Shown: piece after piece, positions 54,426 through 63,353 of the stretch
Numbering within the stretch: position 1 is the first letter of the stretch
How the letters are laid out: every line of letters starts with the position of its first letter
Assembly: GCF_019297855.1 (NCBI RefSeq)
Contig: NZ_CP079194.1
Coordinates: 2,963,501-3,027,500 of the forward strand
Length of the DNA: 64,000 nucleotides
Source of the DNA: Gymnodinialimonas ceratoperidinii
Lineage (GTDB): Bacteria; Pseudomonadota; Alphaproteobacteria; Rhodobacterales; Rhodobacteraceae
Direction: 5' to 3'
The notes under the pieces: model-generated
What the model was told of the DNA's origin: nothing
The model's input: the letters and a program-made list of their open reading frames with translations, nothing else
Database searches by the model: none
Made by a program: the position numbers and the translations under genes

Positions 54426-55909
54426 TGTCTGATCTCAACACTTTGACCATCGCCGACGCCCGTGACGCCCTGCGCAAGGGAGAGGTCACCTCCGTCGAGC
54501 TGACCCAAGCCTGCCTGTCCGCGATCGATGGCGCAGACGCCTTGGGCGCCATCGTCCACAAGACGCCCGAGCTGGCGCTGGAACGCGCCAAGGCTGCCGA
54601 TCAGCGCCGCGCCGAGGGCGATGCGCCGGACATGTGCGGTATCCCCATCGGCGTTAAGGATTTGTTCTGCACCGAGGGTGTAGCCTCTCAGGCAGCATCG
54701 AAAATCCTCGACGGCTTCAAGCCGGAATACGAATCCACGGTCTCGGGCAAGCTGCGCGACGCGGGCGCGGTCATGCTCGGCAAGTTGAACATGGACGAGT
54801 TCGCCATGGGCTCGTCGAACGAGACCTCGGTCTACGGCAACGCCGTGAACCCCTGGCGCGCGGGCAATTCCGATGCGTCGCTCACGCCGGGCGGCTCCTC
54901 TGGCGGCAGCGCCTCGGCCGTGGCCGCCGACCTGTGCCTTGCCGCAACCGGCACAGATACCGGCGGCTCGATCCGGCAACCGGCGGCCTTCACCGGCACG
55001 GTTGGCCTGAAGCCGACCTACGGGCGCTGCTCGCGGTGGGGGATCGTGGCGTTCGCGTCCTCGCTGGATCAGGCGGGTCCGATGACCAAGACCGTCCGTG
55101 ACGCCGCGATCATGGGCCGCGCGATGATGGGCCATGATGCGAAGGACAGCACCTCCGCAAATCTGGAAGTACCGGACTTCGAAGCCATGCTGACCGGCGA
55201 TATCCGTGGCAAGGTCATTGGTATTCCCCAGGAATATCGGATGGAAGGCATGCCCGCCGAGATCGAACAGCTCTGGTCAGACGGCACCGCCATGCTGAAG
55301 GACGCAGGCGCCGAGATCCGCGACATCTCCTTGCCGCACACGAAATATGCCCTGCCCACCTACTACGTGATTGCGCCGGCCGAGGCCTCCTCGAACCTTG
55401 CGCGCTACGACGGCGTGCGCTTCGGTTACCGGGCCGAGATGGCGCCGGGTGACGGCATTACCGAGATGTATGAAAAGACCCGCGCCGAGGGCTTCGGCCC
55501 GGAGGTCCAGCGCCGCGTGATGGTCGGGACCTATGTGCTGTCGGCCGGCTTCTACGACGCCTATTACAACCGCGCCCGCCGGGTCCGCACGCTGATCAAG
55601 CGCGACTTCGATGAGGTTTTCGCCGCCGGTGTCGACGCGATCCTGACGCCCACGACCCCGTCTGCCGCCTTCGAGTTGGGCCAGCGGGTCAGCGACCCCG
55701 TGGAGATGTACCTCAACGACGTCTTCACGGTGACGGTGAACCTCGCGGGCCTGCCCGGCGTCGCGGTACCAACGGGCAAGGACCGCAATGGCCTGCCGCT
55801 TGGCCTGCAATTGATCGGTCGTCCGTGGGAAGAGGGTGAGTTGCTGAACACCGCCTATGCGCTGGAGAGCGCGGCCGGGTTTGTGGAAAAACCCGCGCGT
55901 TGGTGGTAA
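54425..55909 (+). CDS. gatA: Asp/Glu-tRNA amidotransferase subunit A
   Basis: 494 residues, amidase signature family. The Ser-cisSer-Lys triad lies in [10 protein letters not shown] (Lys), the [15 protein letters not shown] and [12 protein letters not shown] (Ser pair). It hydrolyses glutamine and passes ammonia to GatB. The start overlaps the gatC stop, so translation is coupled. gatB is not in the window. Confidence 0.98.
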   Translation: MSDLNTLTIADARDALRKGEVTSVELTQACLSAIDGADALGAIVHKTPELALERAKAADQRRAEGDAPDMCGIPIGVKDLFCTEGVASQAASKILDGFKPEYESTVSGKLRDAGAVMLGKLNMDEFAMGSSNETSVYGNAVNPWRAGNSDASLTPGGSSGGSASAVAADLCLAATGTDTGGSIRQPAAFTGTVGLKPTYGRCSRWGIVAFASSLDQAGPMTKTVRDAAIMGRAMMGHDAKDSTSANLEVPDFEAMLTGDIRGKVIGIPQEYRMEGMPAEIEQLWSDGTAMLKDAGAEIRDISLPHTKYALPTYYVIAPAEASSNLARYDGVRFGYRAEMAPGDGITEMYEKTRAEGFGPEVQRRVMVGTYVLSAGFYDAYYNRARRVRTLIKRDFDEVFAAGVDAILTPTTPSAAFELGQRVSDPVEMYLNDVFTVTVNLAGLPGVAVPTGKDRNGLPLGLQLIGRPWEEGELLNTAYALESAAGFVEKPARWW

Positions 55910-55968
55910 GCCGCCATGTAATCGGATTGGTGCCGCCTTCGCGGCACTCGGAACATGAGGCTACAGTG

Positions 55969-56592
55969 ATGGTTTCCAAGCGATATTTCGCCTTTGCCTG
56001 CGTGATTCTCGCAGGCTGCGCGACTGCGCCCAATGATGTTGCCCTGCCACAGCAGGCCGCGGATCAGCAGGGGTTGCAGGGTCGCCAGGCGACGTTGAAT
56101 GGGCAGATTTCCGCCGCGACCGTCCCCTCCGCCTCCGCCGGCGTCGGTATCGAAGCTGGCGCCACCGGTGATGTGACCTTCCTCGATCCCACCGATCTGA
56201 CGGCCATGGCCGAAGGCGCAATCGCCGAGGCCGAGGAGGCCAGCACCGGTGGCGCGTTCGACAACATCCAGCCGCAGCAGGCCGATGACGTCCTGCCGCC
56301 GCCGCTGATCCCGCGCGTGGCGGCCTTCGCCCTGCGCACCACCCACATGCCGGGCCAGCGCCAATGGCGCCGCAATCCTTTCCGTGCCGATGGTCAGGCG
56401 ATCTGCGCGCAGTTCGAGACCCGTGACGAGGCGCAGGACTATTTCCTTGCCGCCGGCGGTCCGGACCGCGACCCGAACGGGATGGACCCGGACGGCGACG
56501 GATTCGTCTGCGGCTTTGACCCGAGCGCGCTGCGGGCGTCGGCCAATGCCCCCGTAGAAACCTTCGAGGCACTCCCCGCGATTGACGGGTAA
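55969..56592 (+). CDS. Putative lipoprotein with C-terminal Excalibur-like Ca-binding motif
   Basis: 207 residues. The N-terminus (MVSKRYFAFACVILAGC) is a lipoprotein signal with a LAGC lipobox. A Gln/Ala-rich linker follows, and the C-terminus has DRDPNGMDPDGDGFVCG, a DxDxDGxxC pattern like Excalibur domains, with a partner Cys near AICAQFETRDEAQDYF. The start ATG 55969 fits the signal. It overlaps the amidase start. Function not known, but a cell-wall link fits the context. Confidence 0.8.
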   Translation: MVSKRYFAFACVILAGCATAPNDVALPQQAADQQGLQGRQATLNGQISAATVPSASAGVGIEAGATGDVTFLDPTDLTAMAEGAIAEAEEASTGGAFDNIQPQQADDVLPPPLIPRVAAFALRTTHMPGQRQWRRNPFRADGQAICAQFETRDEAQDYFLAAGGPDRDPNGMDPDGDGFVCGFDPSALRASANAPVETFEALPAIDG

Positions 56593-56596
56593 GAGC

Positions 56597-57268
56597 TTGA
56601 AAAGCCCGAACTTCGGCGAAAGGCGCAACGGCCTGACGCCGGAACTGGTGGTGATCCACTACACCGCGATGAAGGATTGTGCCGGGGCTGCCAAGGCGCT
56701 GTGCGACCCGGCGCGCGAGGTCTCGGCGCATTACCTGATCGGTCGCGACGGCGAGGTCCTGTCGCTCGTCGATGAGCCACTGCGAGCCTGGCACGCAGGC
56801 GCCGGCGCCTGGCGCGGAGCGGGCGATGTGAATTCGCGCTCCATCGGGATCGAATTGGACAACGACGGGTTTTCGCCCTTTTCCGAACCGCTCATGGCCG
56901 CGCTGGAGCGTCTCTTGGCCCAAGGCATCCTGCCAAGGTGGGAGATCCCGCCAGAGGGCGTGATCGGCCATTCCGACATGGCACCGGGGCGCAAGATCGA
57001 TCCCGGTCGGCGGTTTGACTGGAAACGCCTCGCTCGCCAAGGGCTTGCGGTCTGGTCGGAAGCAGGCGGAGACTGGGTAGATGCGGCGCGTTTTCGGGCA
57101 GACGCCGCAGCCTTTGGCTACCCAAGCGTCGAGGACGACCTGTTGCTTGAGGTCGTGCGCATGCGGTTTCGGCCGTGGAAACACGGGCCGCTCGACGGCG
57201 AGGATTGCGCCGTGATGGCCGATCTCGCCGCGCGCTATGGGGTTGACCGGGACACCACCGCGCCGTAG
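56597..57268 (+). CDS. N-acetylmuramoyl-L-alanine amidase (AmpD type)
   Basis: About 223 residues of the amidase_2 zinc family. Ligands: VIHYTAM (His), GHSDMAPGRKIDPGRRFDW (His with the Lys/Asp set). It also has SIGIELDN. The enzyme cuts the bond between muramic acid and the stem peptide. There is no ATG until residue 29; TTG 56597 gives LKSPNFGERRNG, which matches the family start, while TTG 56582 is five codons earlier and overlaps the lipoprotein gene. No signal peptide is seen, so a cytosolic recycling role is likely. Confidence 0.88.
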   Translation: MKSPNFGERRNGLTPELVVIHYTAMKDCAGAAKALCDPAREVSAHYLIGRDGEVLSLVDEPLRAWHAGAGAWRGAGDVNSRSIGIELDNDGFSPFSEPLMAALERLLAQGILPRWEIPPEGVIGHSDMAPGRKIDPGRRFDWKRLARQGLAVWSEAGGDWVDAARFRADAAAFGYPSVEDDLLLEVVRMRFRPWKHGPLDGEDCAVMADLAARYGVDRDTTAP

Positions 57269-57278
57269 CCCGTGATCT

Positions 57279-57672
57279 GCGTGGAGGGCTGGATGGCCGC
57301 GTGCGCGTGCCCCTTGGGGTGCGTGTTCGAGGAAAGTCCGGACTCCCTGGAGCAAAGGTGCCGGGTAACGCCCGGGCGGAGCAATCCGACGGAAAGCGCC
57401 ACAGAAAACAGACCGCCCCTCGCACCGCTCTGCGGTACGGCGGGTAAGGGTGAAACGGTGGGGTAAGAGCCCACCGGGGGGCTGGCAACAGCGCCCGCAT
57501 GGCAAGCCCCACCCGGGAGCAATGCCGAATAGGGATCGCATTATGGGAGGCTTCATCCCCGCGGTCCGGGTTGGCAGCTGGAGCGCATGGGTGACCATGC
57601 GCCGAGAGGAATGGTCATCCAGGCCGGGGGCAACCTCGGCTGGACAAAATCCGGCTTACAAGCTCTCCACGC
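57279..57672 (+). ncRNA. rnpB: RNase P RNA (bacterial class A)
   Basis: About 394 bases. The P1 stem pairs GCGTGGAGGGC (57279-57289) with GCTCTCCACGC (57662-57672). The universal block GAGGAAAGTCCGGACTCC is at 57329-57346, ACAGAAAACAGACCGCC at 57401-57417, GGTAAGGGTGAAACGGTG in P10/11 and a late ACAAAATCCGGCTTACA. A T-run follows. It processes the 5' ends of tRNAs. Confidence 0.95.
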
Positions 57673-57772
57673 GTTTTTGCTTTCGCCGCGAACCAGACCT
57701 GTCGCGCCTGGTGGCGCGGGCGGGATTGAGTTGTATTGGCCAAGATGAAGGGGGAGCGGCGCGTGCCCGCCG

Positions 57773-58222
57773 CTAGCGTTTTCGCGCGAAGAAACCGCGC
57801 AGGAGAGCCGCGCTTTGGGCCTCCAGCAAGCCTGAATAGACCTCGGGCACATGATGGCATTGGGAATGCGCGAAGATGCGCGGGCCTTGTTGGACGCCGC
57901 CTGATTTCGGATCCGCGGCGCCGAAGTAGAGCCGCGAGATGCGAGCCGCCGAGATGATCGTGGCGCAGGCCGGGCACGGTTCGAGCGTGACCCAGAGATC
58001 GCAGCCCGGCAGGCGCTCGGATTGCAGGCTCGCGCAGGCGGCGCGGATCGCGAGAATCTCGGCGTGGGCCGTGGGATCGTGCAACTCGCGGGTCCTGTTG
58101 CCGGCGCGCGCAATGATCTTTCCATCACGGGTGATGACCGCGCCGACGGGGACTTCGCCGCGGGCGGCGGCGGCTTCAGCCTCGGCAAGGGCGGCATCCA
58201 TGAAAGTCGTGAATTGGGTCAT
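57773..58222 (-). CDS. tadA: tRNA adenosine(34) deaminase
   Basis: 149 residues. Zinc-site motifs THAEILAIRAA (HAE) and TLEPCPACATIISAAR (PCxxC) are complete, and the C-terminus has the typical length. TadA deaminates A34 of tRNA-Arg to inosine. ATG 58222 is chosen; an in-frame ATG at 58276 would add 18 residues and is less likely. Divergent from rluB with 52 bases between. Confidence 0.94.
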   Translation of the reverse strand: MTQFTTFMDAALAEAEAAAARGEVPVGAVITRDGKIIARAGNRTRELHDPTAHAEILAIRAACASLQSERLPGCDLWVTLEPCPACATIISAARISRLYFGAADPKSGGVQQGPRIFAHSQCHHVPEVYSGLLEAQSAALLRGFFARKR

Positions 58223-58274
58223 GCCCCCGTGGTTGCCGCTTTCCACGGCGCTGTCAAACTTGTAGCGAAGGGTC

Positions 58275-59204
58275 ATGGTTGATGGTGAACGTATAGCGAA
58301 GCGGCTGAGCCGCGCGGGTGTGGCCTCTCGTCGGGAGGCGGAGCGGATGATCGAGGCCGGGCGCGTCCGGGTGAATGGCACGGTGATCGAGAGCCCGGCG
58401 CTCAACGTGACCGAGGCGGACGTGATCCTCGTCGATGACGCCCCGATGCCCGAAATCGAGCGGCCACGCGTCTGGATGTATCACAAGCCCACGGGGTTGG
58501 TCACCAGCAACGCGGACGAGAAGGGCCGCGAGACGGTGTTCGACAAACTGCCCGAGGGTCTGCCCCGCGTTATGGCGATCGGGCGGCTCGACATGAACTC
58601 GGAAGGGTTGTTGTTGCTGACCAACGATGGCGGGGTAAAGCGGAAGTTGGAGCTGCCTTCGACCGGCTGGCTGAGGAAGTATCGCGTGCGGATGAAGGGC
58701 AACCCCAAGGACGAGGATTTCGCCCCCCTGCGCCGCGGGATCGTGGCCGAGGGCGAGAAGTTTCAGCCGATGGAAGTCACGCTAGACCGGGTTCAGGGGG
58801 CGAATGCGTGGATCACCGTGGGCCTGCGCGAGGGTAAGAACCGCGAGATCCGGCGGGCCATGGCGGAACTGGGGTTCGAGGTGAACCGCCTGATCCGCGT
58901 CTCTTACGGGCCGTTCCGGTTGGGAGAGCTGAAGCAAGGCGAGGTGGAAGAGATCAAGCCTCGCGTGCTGCGTGACCAATTGGGTCTGGAATCAGCGACC
59001 GAGGGCCATGCCGAGCCGAAGGCTCAGCCCAAGCGCCGCAAGAAGCCGGCGCCGAAGGGCGCGGCCCGGCCAGACCCGAAGAACCCCGGCGCGCGTTTTG
59101 CGCCGGAGAAGCGCGGCGGCGGCGGCAAGCCAGCGCGCGGCACGTCTAGTCGCCCCGCTTCCGATCGCTCTCGTCCGGGGAAGCCCGGTCCGCGTCGTCC
59201 ATGA
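58275..59204 (+). CDS. rluB: 23S rRNA pseudouridine synthase (RluB/RsuA family)
   Basis: 309 residues. An S4-like domain at the N-terminus (ERIAKRLSRAGVASRREAER) is followed by the RsuA-type catalytic block MAIGRLDMNSEGLLLLTNDG with the active-site Asp, and EGKNREIRRAMAELG. The last 70 residues are a Lys/Arg/Pro/Gly tail, likely rRNA-binding. Its end overlaps the YciB gene on the other strand by 59 bases. Confidence 0.92.
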   Translation: MVDGERIAKRLSRAGVASRREAERMIEAGRVRVNGTVIESPALNVTEADVILVDDAPMPEIERPRVWMYHKPTGLVTSNADEKGRETVFDKLPEGLPRVMAIGRLDMNSEGLLLLTNDGGVKRKLELPSTGWLRKYRVRMKGNPKDEDFAPLRRGIVAEGEKFQPMEVTLDRVQGANAWITVGLREGKNREIRRAMAELGFEVNRLIRVSYGPFRLGELKQGEVEEIKPRVLRDQLGLESATEGHAEPKAQPKRRKKPAPKGAARPDPKNPGARFAPEKRGGGGKPARGTSSRPASDRSRPGKPGPRRP

Positions 59205-59787
59205 GGCCGTAGGTCTCGATCAAGCGATATTGCAGCGCCATGAACACCAGCATGGCCAGCGGCAGGCCGAAGGTCTTGACCGTGACCCAGACCCCCGAGG
59301 GGAGTGTCACGGCGATGATCGCGTTGGCCACGGCGAGCGCTGCGAAGAACCACACGAAGCGGCGCGTCAAAAGCATCCAGCCGGCCTGCTCCATCGGCAG
59401 GATCTCTCCCAGTAGCGCGGCGAGGTAGGATCGCCCCTGCCAGAGGCCGAAGGCGAGGATCGCCGCGAAGGCGGCATAGAGCAGCGTCGGCTTCAATTTC
59501 AGGAACCGGTCGTCGTCGAGCCAGACGGTCAGCCCGCCCATGACGACCACGAGCACCAGCGTCATGACCTGCATCCGTGAGAGCTTGCCGGTGAGGATGC
59601 GCAGGGCTCCCATGCATACGACCATCAGGATCACGAACCAGAAGGTGATGAAGGTGAAGGGTTGGACGGCCTGCCCGAAGAGCGGGTAGCTTTCATCCTT
59701 CAGCAGGAAGAAGGCGACGAAGAACGCCAGAACAGGGCCGAATTCAAGGCTCTGCTTCAGCCAGTTGCTGGTTTCACGCTCGGACAT
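59146..59787 (-). CDS. Inner-membrane septation protein YciB/IspZ
   Basis: 213 residues with five to six spans, the IspZ pattern LEFGPVLAFFVAFFL then FITFWFVILMVVCMGAL, and KLKPTLLYAAFAAILAFGLW. Family members influence cell-envelope growth and division. ATG 59787 fits the family; the longer frame is unrelated. Its stop end (59146-59204) overlaps rluB, a convergent overlap of the coding tails. Confidence 0.9.
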   Translation of the reverse strand: MSERETSNWLKQSLEFGPVLAFFVAFFLLKDESYPLFGQAVQPFTFITFWFVILMVVCMGALRILTGKLSRMQVMTLVLVVVMGGLTVWLDDDRFLKLKPTLLYAAFAAILAFGLWQGRSYLAALLGEILPMEQAGWMLLTRRFVWFFAALAVANAIIAVTLPSGVWVTVKTFGLPLAMLVFMALQYRLIETYGLMDDADRASPDESDRKRGD

Positions 59788-59858
59788 GGGGGCTCCGTCA
59801 ATTTGATCTGGCGTATAGGTAATCACCTCCGCAGCGGATGCGAGGCGTGGCAGGCGAC

Positions 59859-60761
59859 TTAACCTGCAGCCTCCACTATCACTGCACCCGCGGCGATCAA
59901 AGCCATCAAAGCGGCGCGCACGGGGCCGACAGGCTCTCGCAGGAACAGCCAGCCGATGAGGGCCGCGAAAACCGTTGATGTTTCGCGCAGGACGGCGGCC
60001 TCCCCCACCTGGTCAAGGCGCGTGGCCAGCATGACTGAGCCGAAGGAGCCAAAGGCAATGACGCCGCCGATAATGCCCCGCAGTGCGAGGAGGCCAAGCG
60101 CGGGACGCTCGGTCAGACGCAGGTAGAACCGCGCGGCGAGGATGGGGAACAGCAGCCCGTCGATGAAGAAGAACCATGCGAGGAAGGTGAACGGGTCCGC
60201 CGTCGCCCGGATGCCGTAAGCGTCATAGGTCGTGTAGAGCGCGACGAACAGACCGGTGAGCACCGCGAAAAGGAGCGCGGTCACAAGCGTATCGCGCGCG
60301 AGGGTGACACGGGCCATGTTGTAAGCCGCCAAACCGTAGAGCCCCGCGAGAAGGACGCCGACGCCGAGCCATTGGGTCGGGTTGAAGGTTTCTCCGAAGA
60401 TCAGCCAAGCGCCGATCACGGTGAAGAGAGGGCCGGTGCCGCGCATGACCGGGTAGACGACCGTGTAGGCACCGCGTCGGTAGGCGCCGAGCACCGCGAG
60501 CTTGTAGCCGCCGTGGATCACGAAGACGCCCGCGAAAATCGGCCACATATGCGGCTCTGGCCATGGGACAACGAAAAGGGCGACGGGCGCGGCCATCAAG
60601 CCGTAGCTTGCATCAATCGCACCGCGTGAGAGCAGGGGGTCGTGCCGCCCTTTCTGAAGCGCCCCGAAGGCTGCATGCAGAACGGCGGCCAGAAGGACGA
60701 GAAACAGCGCAACCCGAGCGCCCGCCGGCGTGCCTTCGATAGCGGTCAGCCAAGCACTCAT
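59859..60761 (-). CDS. DMT/EamA-family permease
   Basis: 300 residues, ten spans in two EamA halves. YPVMRGTGPLFTVIGAWLIF and REPVGPVRAALMALIAAG are the end of the first and second halves. Substrate unknown (drug/metabolite or sugar-like solutes). The ATG at 60761 is chosen; a GTG at 60770 is in frame. It lies 28 bases below ftsY on the same strand. Confidence 0.9.
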   Translation of the reverse strand: MSAWLTAIEGTPAGARVALFLVLLAAVLHAAFGALQKGRHDPLLSRGAIDASYGLMAAPVALFVVPWPEPHMWPIFAGVFVIHGGYKLAVLGAYRRGAYTVVYPVMRGTGPLFTVIGAWLIFGETFNPTQWLGVGVLLAGLYGLAAYNMARVTLARDTLVTALLFAVLTGLFVALYTTYDAYGIRATADPFTFLAWFFFIDGLLFPILAARFYLRLTERPALGLLALRGIIGGVIAFGSFGSVMLATRLDQVGEAAVLRETSTVFAALIGWLFLREPVGPVRAALMALIAAGAVIVEAAG

Positions 60762-60788
60762 GTTATCCACAGGGCTGGTGGATACAAA

Positions 60789-61934
60789 TCAATTTCGTTC
60801 AAGCCCGACGAGGGCATCTGCGAATTCTTCCGGGTCGAAAGGTTGCAGATCATCAATCTGCTCGCCGACACCGATGGCGTGGATAGGCAGACCGAACTTG
60901 TCTGCCAAGGCAACGAGAACGCCGCCCTTGGCCGTGCCGTCGAGCTTGGTCATCACGAGGCCGGAGACATCGGCCATCTGTCCGAACAGCTCCACCTGCC
61001 GCAGCGCATTTTGCCCGGTCGTGGCGTCCAGAACCAGCAGCGTGTTGTGCGGCGCGTCGGGATCCTTCTTCCGGATCACCCGCACGATTTTCGCGAGTTC
61101 CTCCATCAAGTCGGCCCGGTTTTGCAACCGACCGGCCGTGTCGATCATCAGGAGATCCGCGCCATCGGCCTCGGCCTTCACCATCGCGTCGTAGGCCAGC
61201 GCCGCGGGATCCGAGCCCTCGGGGGCCGTCAGCACCGGCACGCCCGCTCGGTCGCCCCAGACCTGAAGCTGCTCCACCGCGGCGGCGCGGAACGTGTCGC
61301 CCGCAGCAATCACCACCTTCTTGCCCGCCGCGCGGAACTGGCTCGACAGCTTGCCGATGGTGGTGGTCTTGCCAGAGCCGTTCACGCCCACGACCAGCAC
61401 CACCTGCGGCGTCTTCGGATAAATCGGCAAGGGTCGCGCGACAGGCTCCATGACCCGCGTGATTTCCGAGGCGAGGAGCGACTTGATCTCGGTGGCGGAG
61501 AGCAGCTTGCCATACCGGCCCTCTGCCATGTTCGCCGTGACACGCAGCGCAATATCGACGCCCATGTCCGAGGCGATGAGCAATTCTTCCAATTGCTCCA
61601 GCATCTCGTCATCCAGCGCACGCTTTGGCTCGGCGGACCGCCCCATCAGCCGCCCGAGAATGCCGGGCTTCTCGACCGCCGGCGTCGGTGTCGCGAGCGG
61701 CGCGGGTGCGGGCGTCTCGACAGCCTCAGGCGCGGGCCTCTCGACAGCCTCGGACGCCGCTTCCTCTACACGCTCGTCGTGCGCCTCAACCTCAGGCTCC
61801 GGAGCCGTCGGCGCTTCCTTCTCTGCCTCAACCTCAGGCGCCTCCGCGCCCTCTTCAATGATCGCATCCAGCCCCTCGTCCAGCTTTGACGAGGACTTGA
61901 ACATCCGATCTTTCATTTTGCGGAAAAAGGACAT
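60789..61934 (-). CDS. ftsY: Signal recognition particle receptor FtsY
   Basis: 381 residues. An acidic Glu/Ala/Pro-rich A domain (about 15-100) precedes the N domain and the GTPase: P-loop GVNGSGKTTTIGKLS, DTFRAAAVEQL, LLMIDTAGRLQN and TKLDGTAKGG. FtsY docks the SRP-ribosome complex at the membrane. ATG 61934 is preferred over the GTG at 61940. Downstream DMT gene on the same strand. Confidence 0.97.
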   Translation of the reverse strand: MSFFRKMKDRMFKSSSKLDEGLDAIIEEGAEAPEVEAEKEAPTAPEPEVEAHDERVEEAASEAVERPAPEAVETPAPAPLATPTPAVEKPGILGRLMGRSAEPKRALDDEMLEQLEELLIASDMGVDIALRVTANMAEGRYGKLLSATEIKSLLASEITRVMEPVARPLPIYPKTPQVVLVVGVNGSGKTTTIGKLSSQFRAAGKKVVIAAGDTFRAAAVEQLQVWGDRAGVPVLTAPEGSDPAALAYDAMVKAEADGADLLMIDTAGRLQNRADLMEELAKIVRVIRKKDPDAPHNTLLVLDATTGQNALRQVELFGQMADVSGLVMTKLDGTAKGGVLVALADKFGLPIHAIGVGEQIDDLQPFDPEEFADALVGLERN

Positions 61935-62075
61935 GGGCACCCTATGTATAGCCTATACTCTCACCTAATACCCAAAGCCGTGCTTGGAAAGGCCAAGGCG
62001 CTGCGCCATTCTTTCGCCAGAAAGCAATGCTACCCGCCCCGCGAGCCCGAGTTGACCGAAGGGAGCCGCCTGACC

Positions 62076-63275
62076 ATGCCCGTCATCGCCCGCTATGCCG
62101 CGATCACCTTGCCCCCGCTGGCCTTCCTCCTATTGGCAGGCACGGCATGGGGCGGCTTTGCATGGCTGGCCCTCGCCTGGCTCACGCTCGTTGCAGCGGT
62201 GGCGGACAGGCTGTTGGCACCGCCCGCGCCCACGCCAGCCGATGAAGAGACCCTGCCCTGGTCCGACACCCTCTCCGTGGGTCTTGCCTGCGGCCACTTC
62301 CTCCTGCTGCTCTCGACGACCTCAGCCATCGCCTCAGGCAGCCTGACCCTGGGCCAGTCCCTTGCGCTCTTCCTTGCGACAGCCTCCTTCTTCGGACAGG
62401 TCAGCCACCCCAATGCCCACGAACTCATCCACCGTGCGCCATTGGCCCTCCGCGCCCTCGGGGCGGCGGTCTATACCAGCGTGGGCTTTGGCCATCACGT
62501 CTCCGCACATCGCCTCGTCCATCACCGCCATGTCGGCACGGACGAGGACCCGAACACACCGCGCCCGGGTGAAAGCTTCTGGGCCTACCTCCCCCGTGCC
62601 TGGCGCGGCTCGTTCGAGGCGGGAGCCGAATGCGAGGTCGACCGCCTCGAACGCAAAGGCCGGAGCCCGAACCACATCAGCAACCCCTATTGGCTCTGGC
62701 TCGGAGGCGCGGTGCTCACCCTCGTCATCGTCACGCTCACGGCCGGCATCGGCGGCGCGCTTGTCCTGATCGGCCTCGCTGGCCTCACAGCCGCGCAGAT
62801 CCTGATGTCGGACTACGTGCAGCACTACGGCTTGCAACGCCTCCTCCTGCCCAATGTTCGCTATGAGCCCGTTGGCCCGCACCATAGCTGGAACGCGCCG
62901 AAGGGTTTCTCCAGCTACCTGATGATGAACGCCCCGGCCCATTCAGAACACCACATGCACCCGGACCGGCCCTACGAGAGGTTGGATCCCGAAGCGCGCG
63001 TGCCCACCCTGCCTTATTCCATGCCGATCATGGCGGTCATCGCGTTATTCCCGACGCTCTGGTCTAGAATGATGGATCACCGCGCGTTGAAGGTCATGGT
63101 CGCCGCCGAAGACGCCCGGGCCGAGCAGCCGATCACGCCCCGGCAAACCGCCCCCTCCGCAACGCGCCCCGCCCCGGCCGCCCCGCAACCACCCACAGCG
63201 GCGCCGACACCAGACGATCCAACCGACCCGGAAGAGGCCGACCTCCTGCGGAGAATTCGCGCCGCCACCCAGTAA
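62076..63275 (+). CDS. AlkB-like membrane hydroxylase / fatty-acid desaturase family
   Basis: About 399 residues. The three histidine clusters are clear: NAHELIHRA, HRLVHHRHVGTDEDP and NAPAHSEHHMHP, and DYVQHYGLQR resembles the AlkB signature. Four to six spans. The family uses a di-iron centre to hydroxylate alkanes or desaturate acyl chains. Rubredoxin is not nearby. The C-terminus is a Pro/Ala-rich tail of about 60 residues. The start at 62076 is uncertain; the open frame reaches to 61944. Confidence 0.88.
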   Translation: MPVIARYAAITLPPLAFLLLAGTAWGGFAWLALAWLTLVAAVADRLLAPPAPTPADEETLPWSDTLSVGLACGHFLLLLSTTSAIASGSLTLGQSLALFLATASFFGQVSHPNAHELIHRAPLALRALGAAVYTSVGFGHHVSAHRLVHHRHVGTDEDPNTPRPGESFWAYLPRAWRGSFEAGAECEVDRLERKGRSPNHISNPYWLWLGGAVLTLVIVTLTAGIGGALVLIGLAGLTAAQILMSDYVQHYGLQRLLLPNVRYEPVGPHHSWNAPKGFSSYLMMNAPAHSEHHMHPDRPYERLDPEARVPTLPYSMPIMAVIALFPTLWSRMMDHRALKVMVAAEDARAEQPITPRQTAPSATRPAPAAPQPPTAAPTPDDPTDPEEADLLRRIRAATQ

Positions 63276-63353
63276 GGACGGCTCCTTCATCTTGGTAAAT
63301 ACAACTCCGGGGGGAAGGCGGTCACGCCTGGGGGGCTGGCCCCCCTCGCGCCG

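Noticed and set aside
55950..55974. GGAAC-N16-GGTT match near the lipoprotein gene
   Set aside because: The -10 element lies inside the coding region after the ATG at 55969, so it could not drive that gene.
60642..61889. A 415-codon open frame antisense to ftsY
   Set aside because: Shadow of ftsY; no family resemblance.
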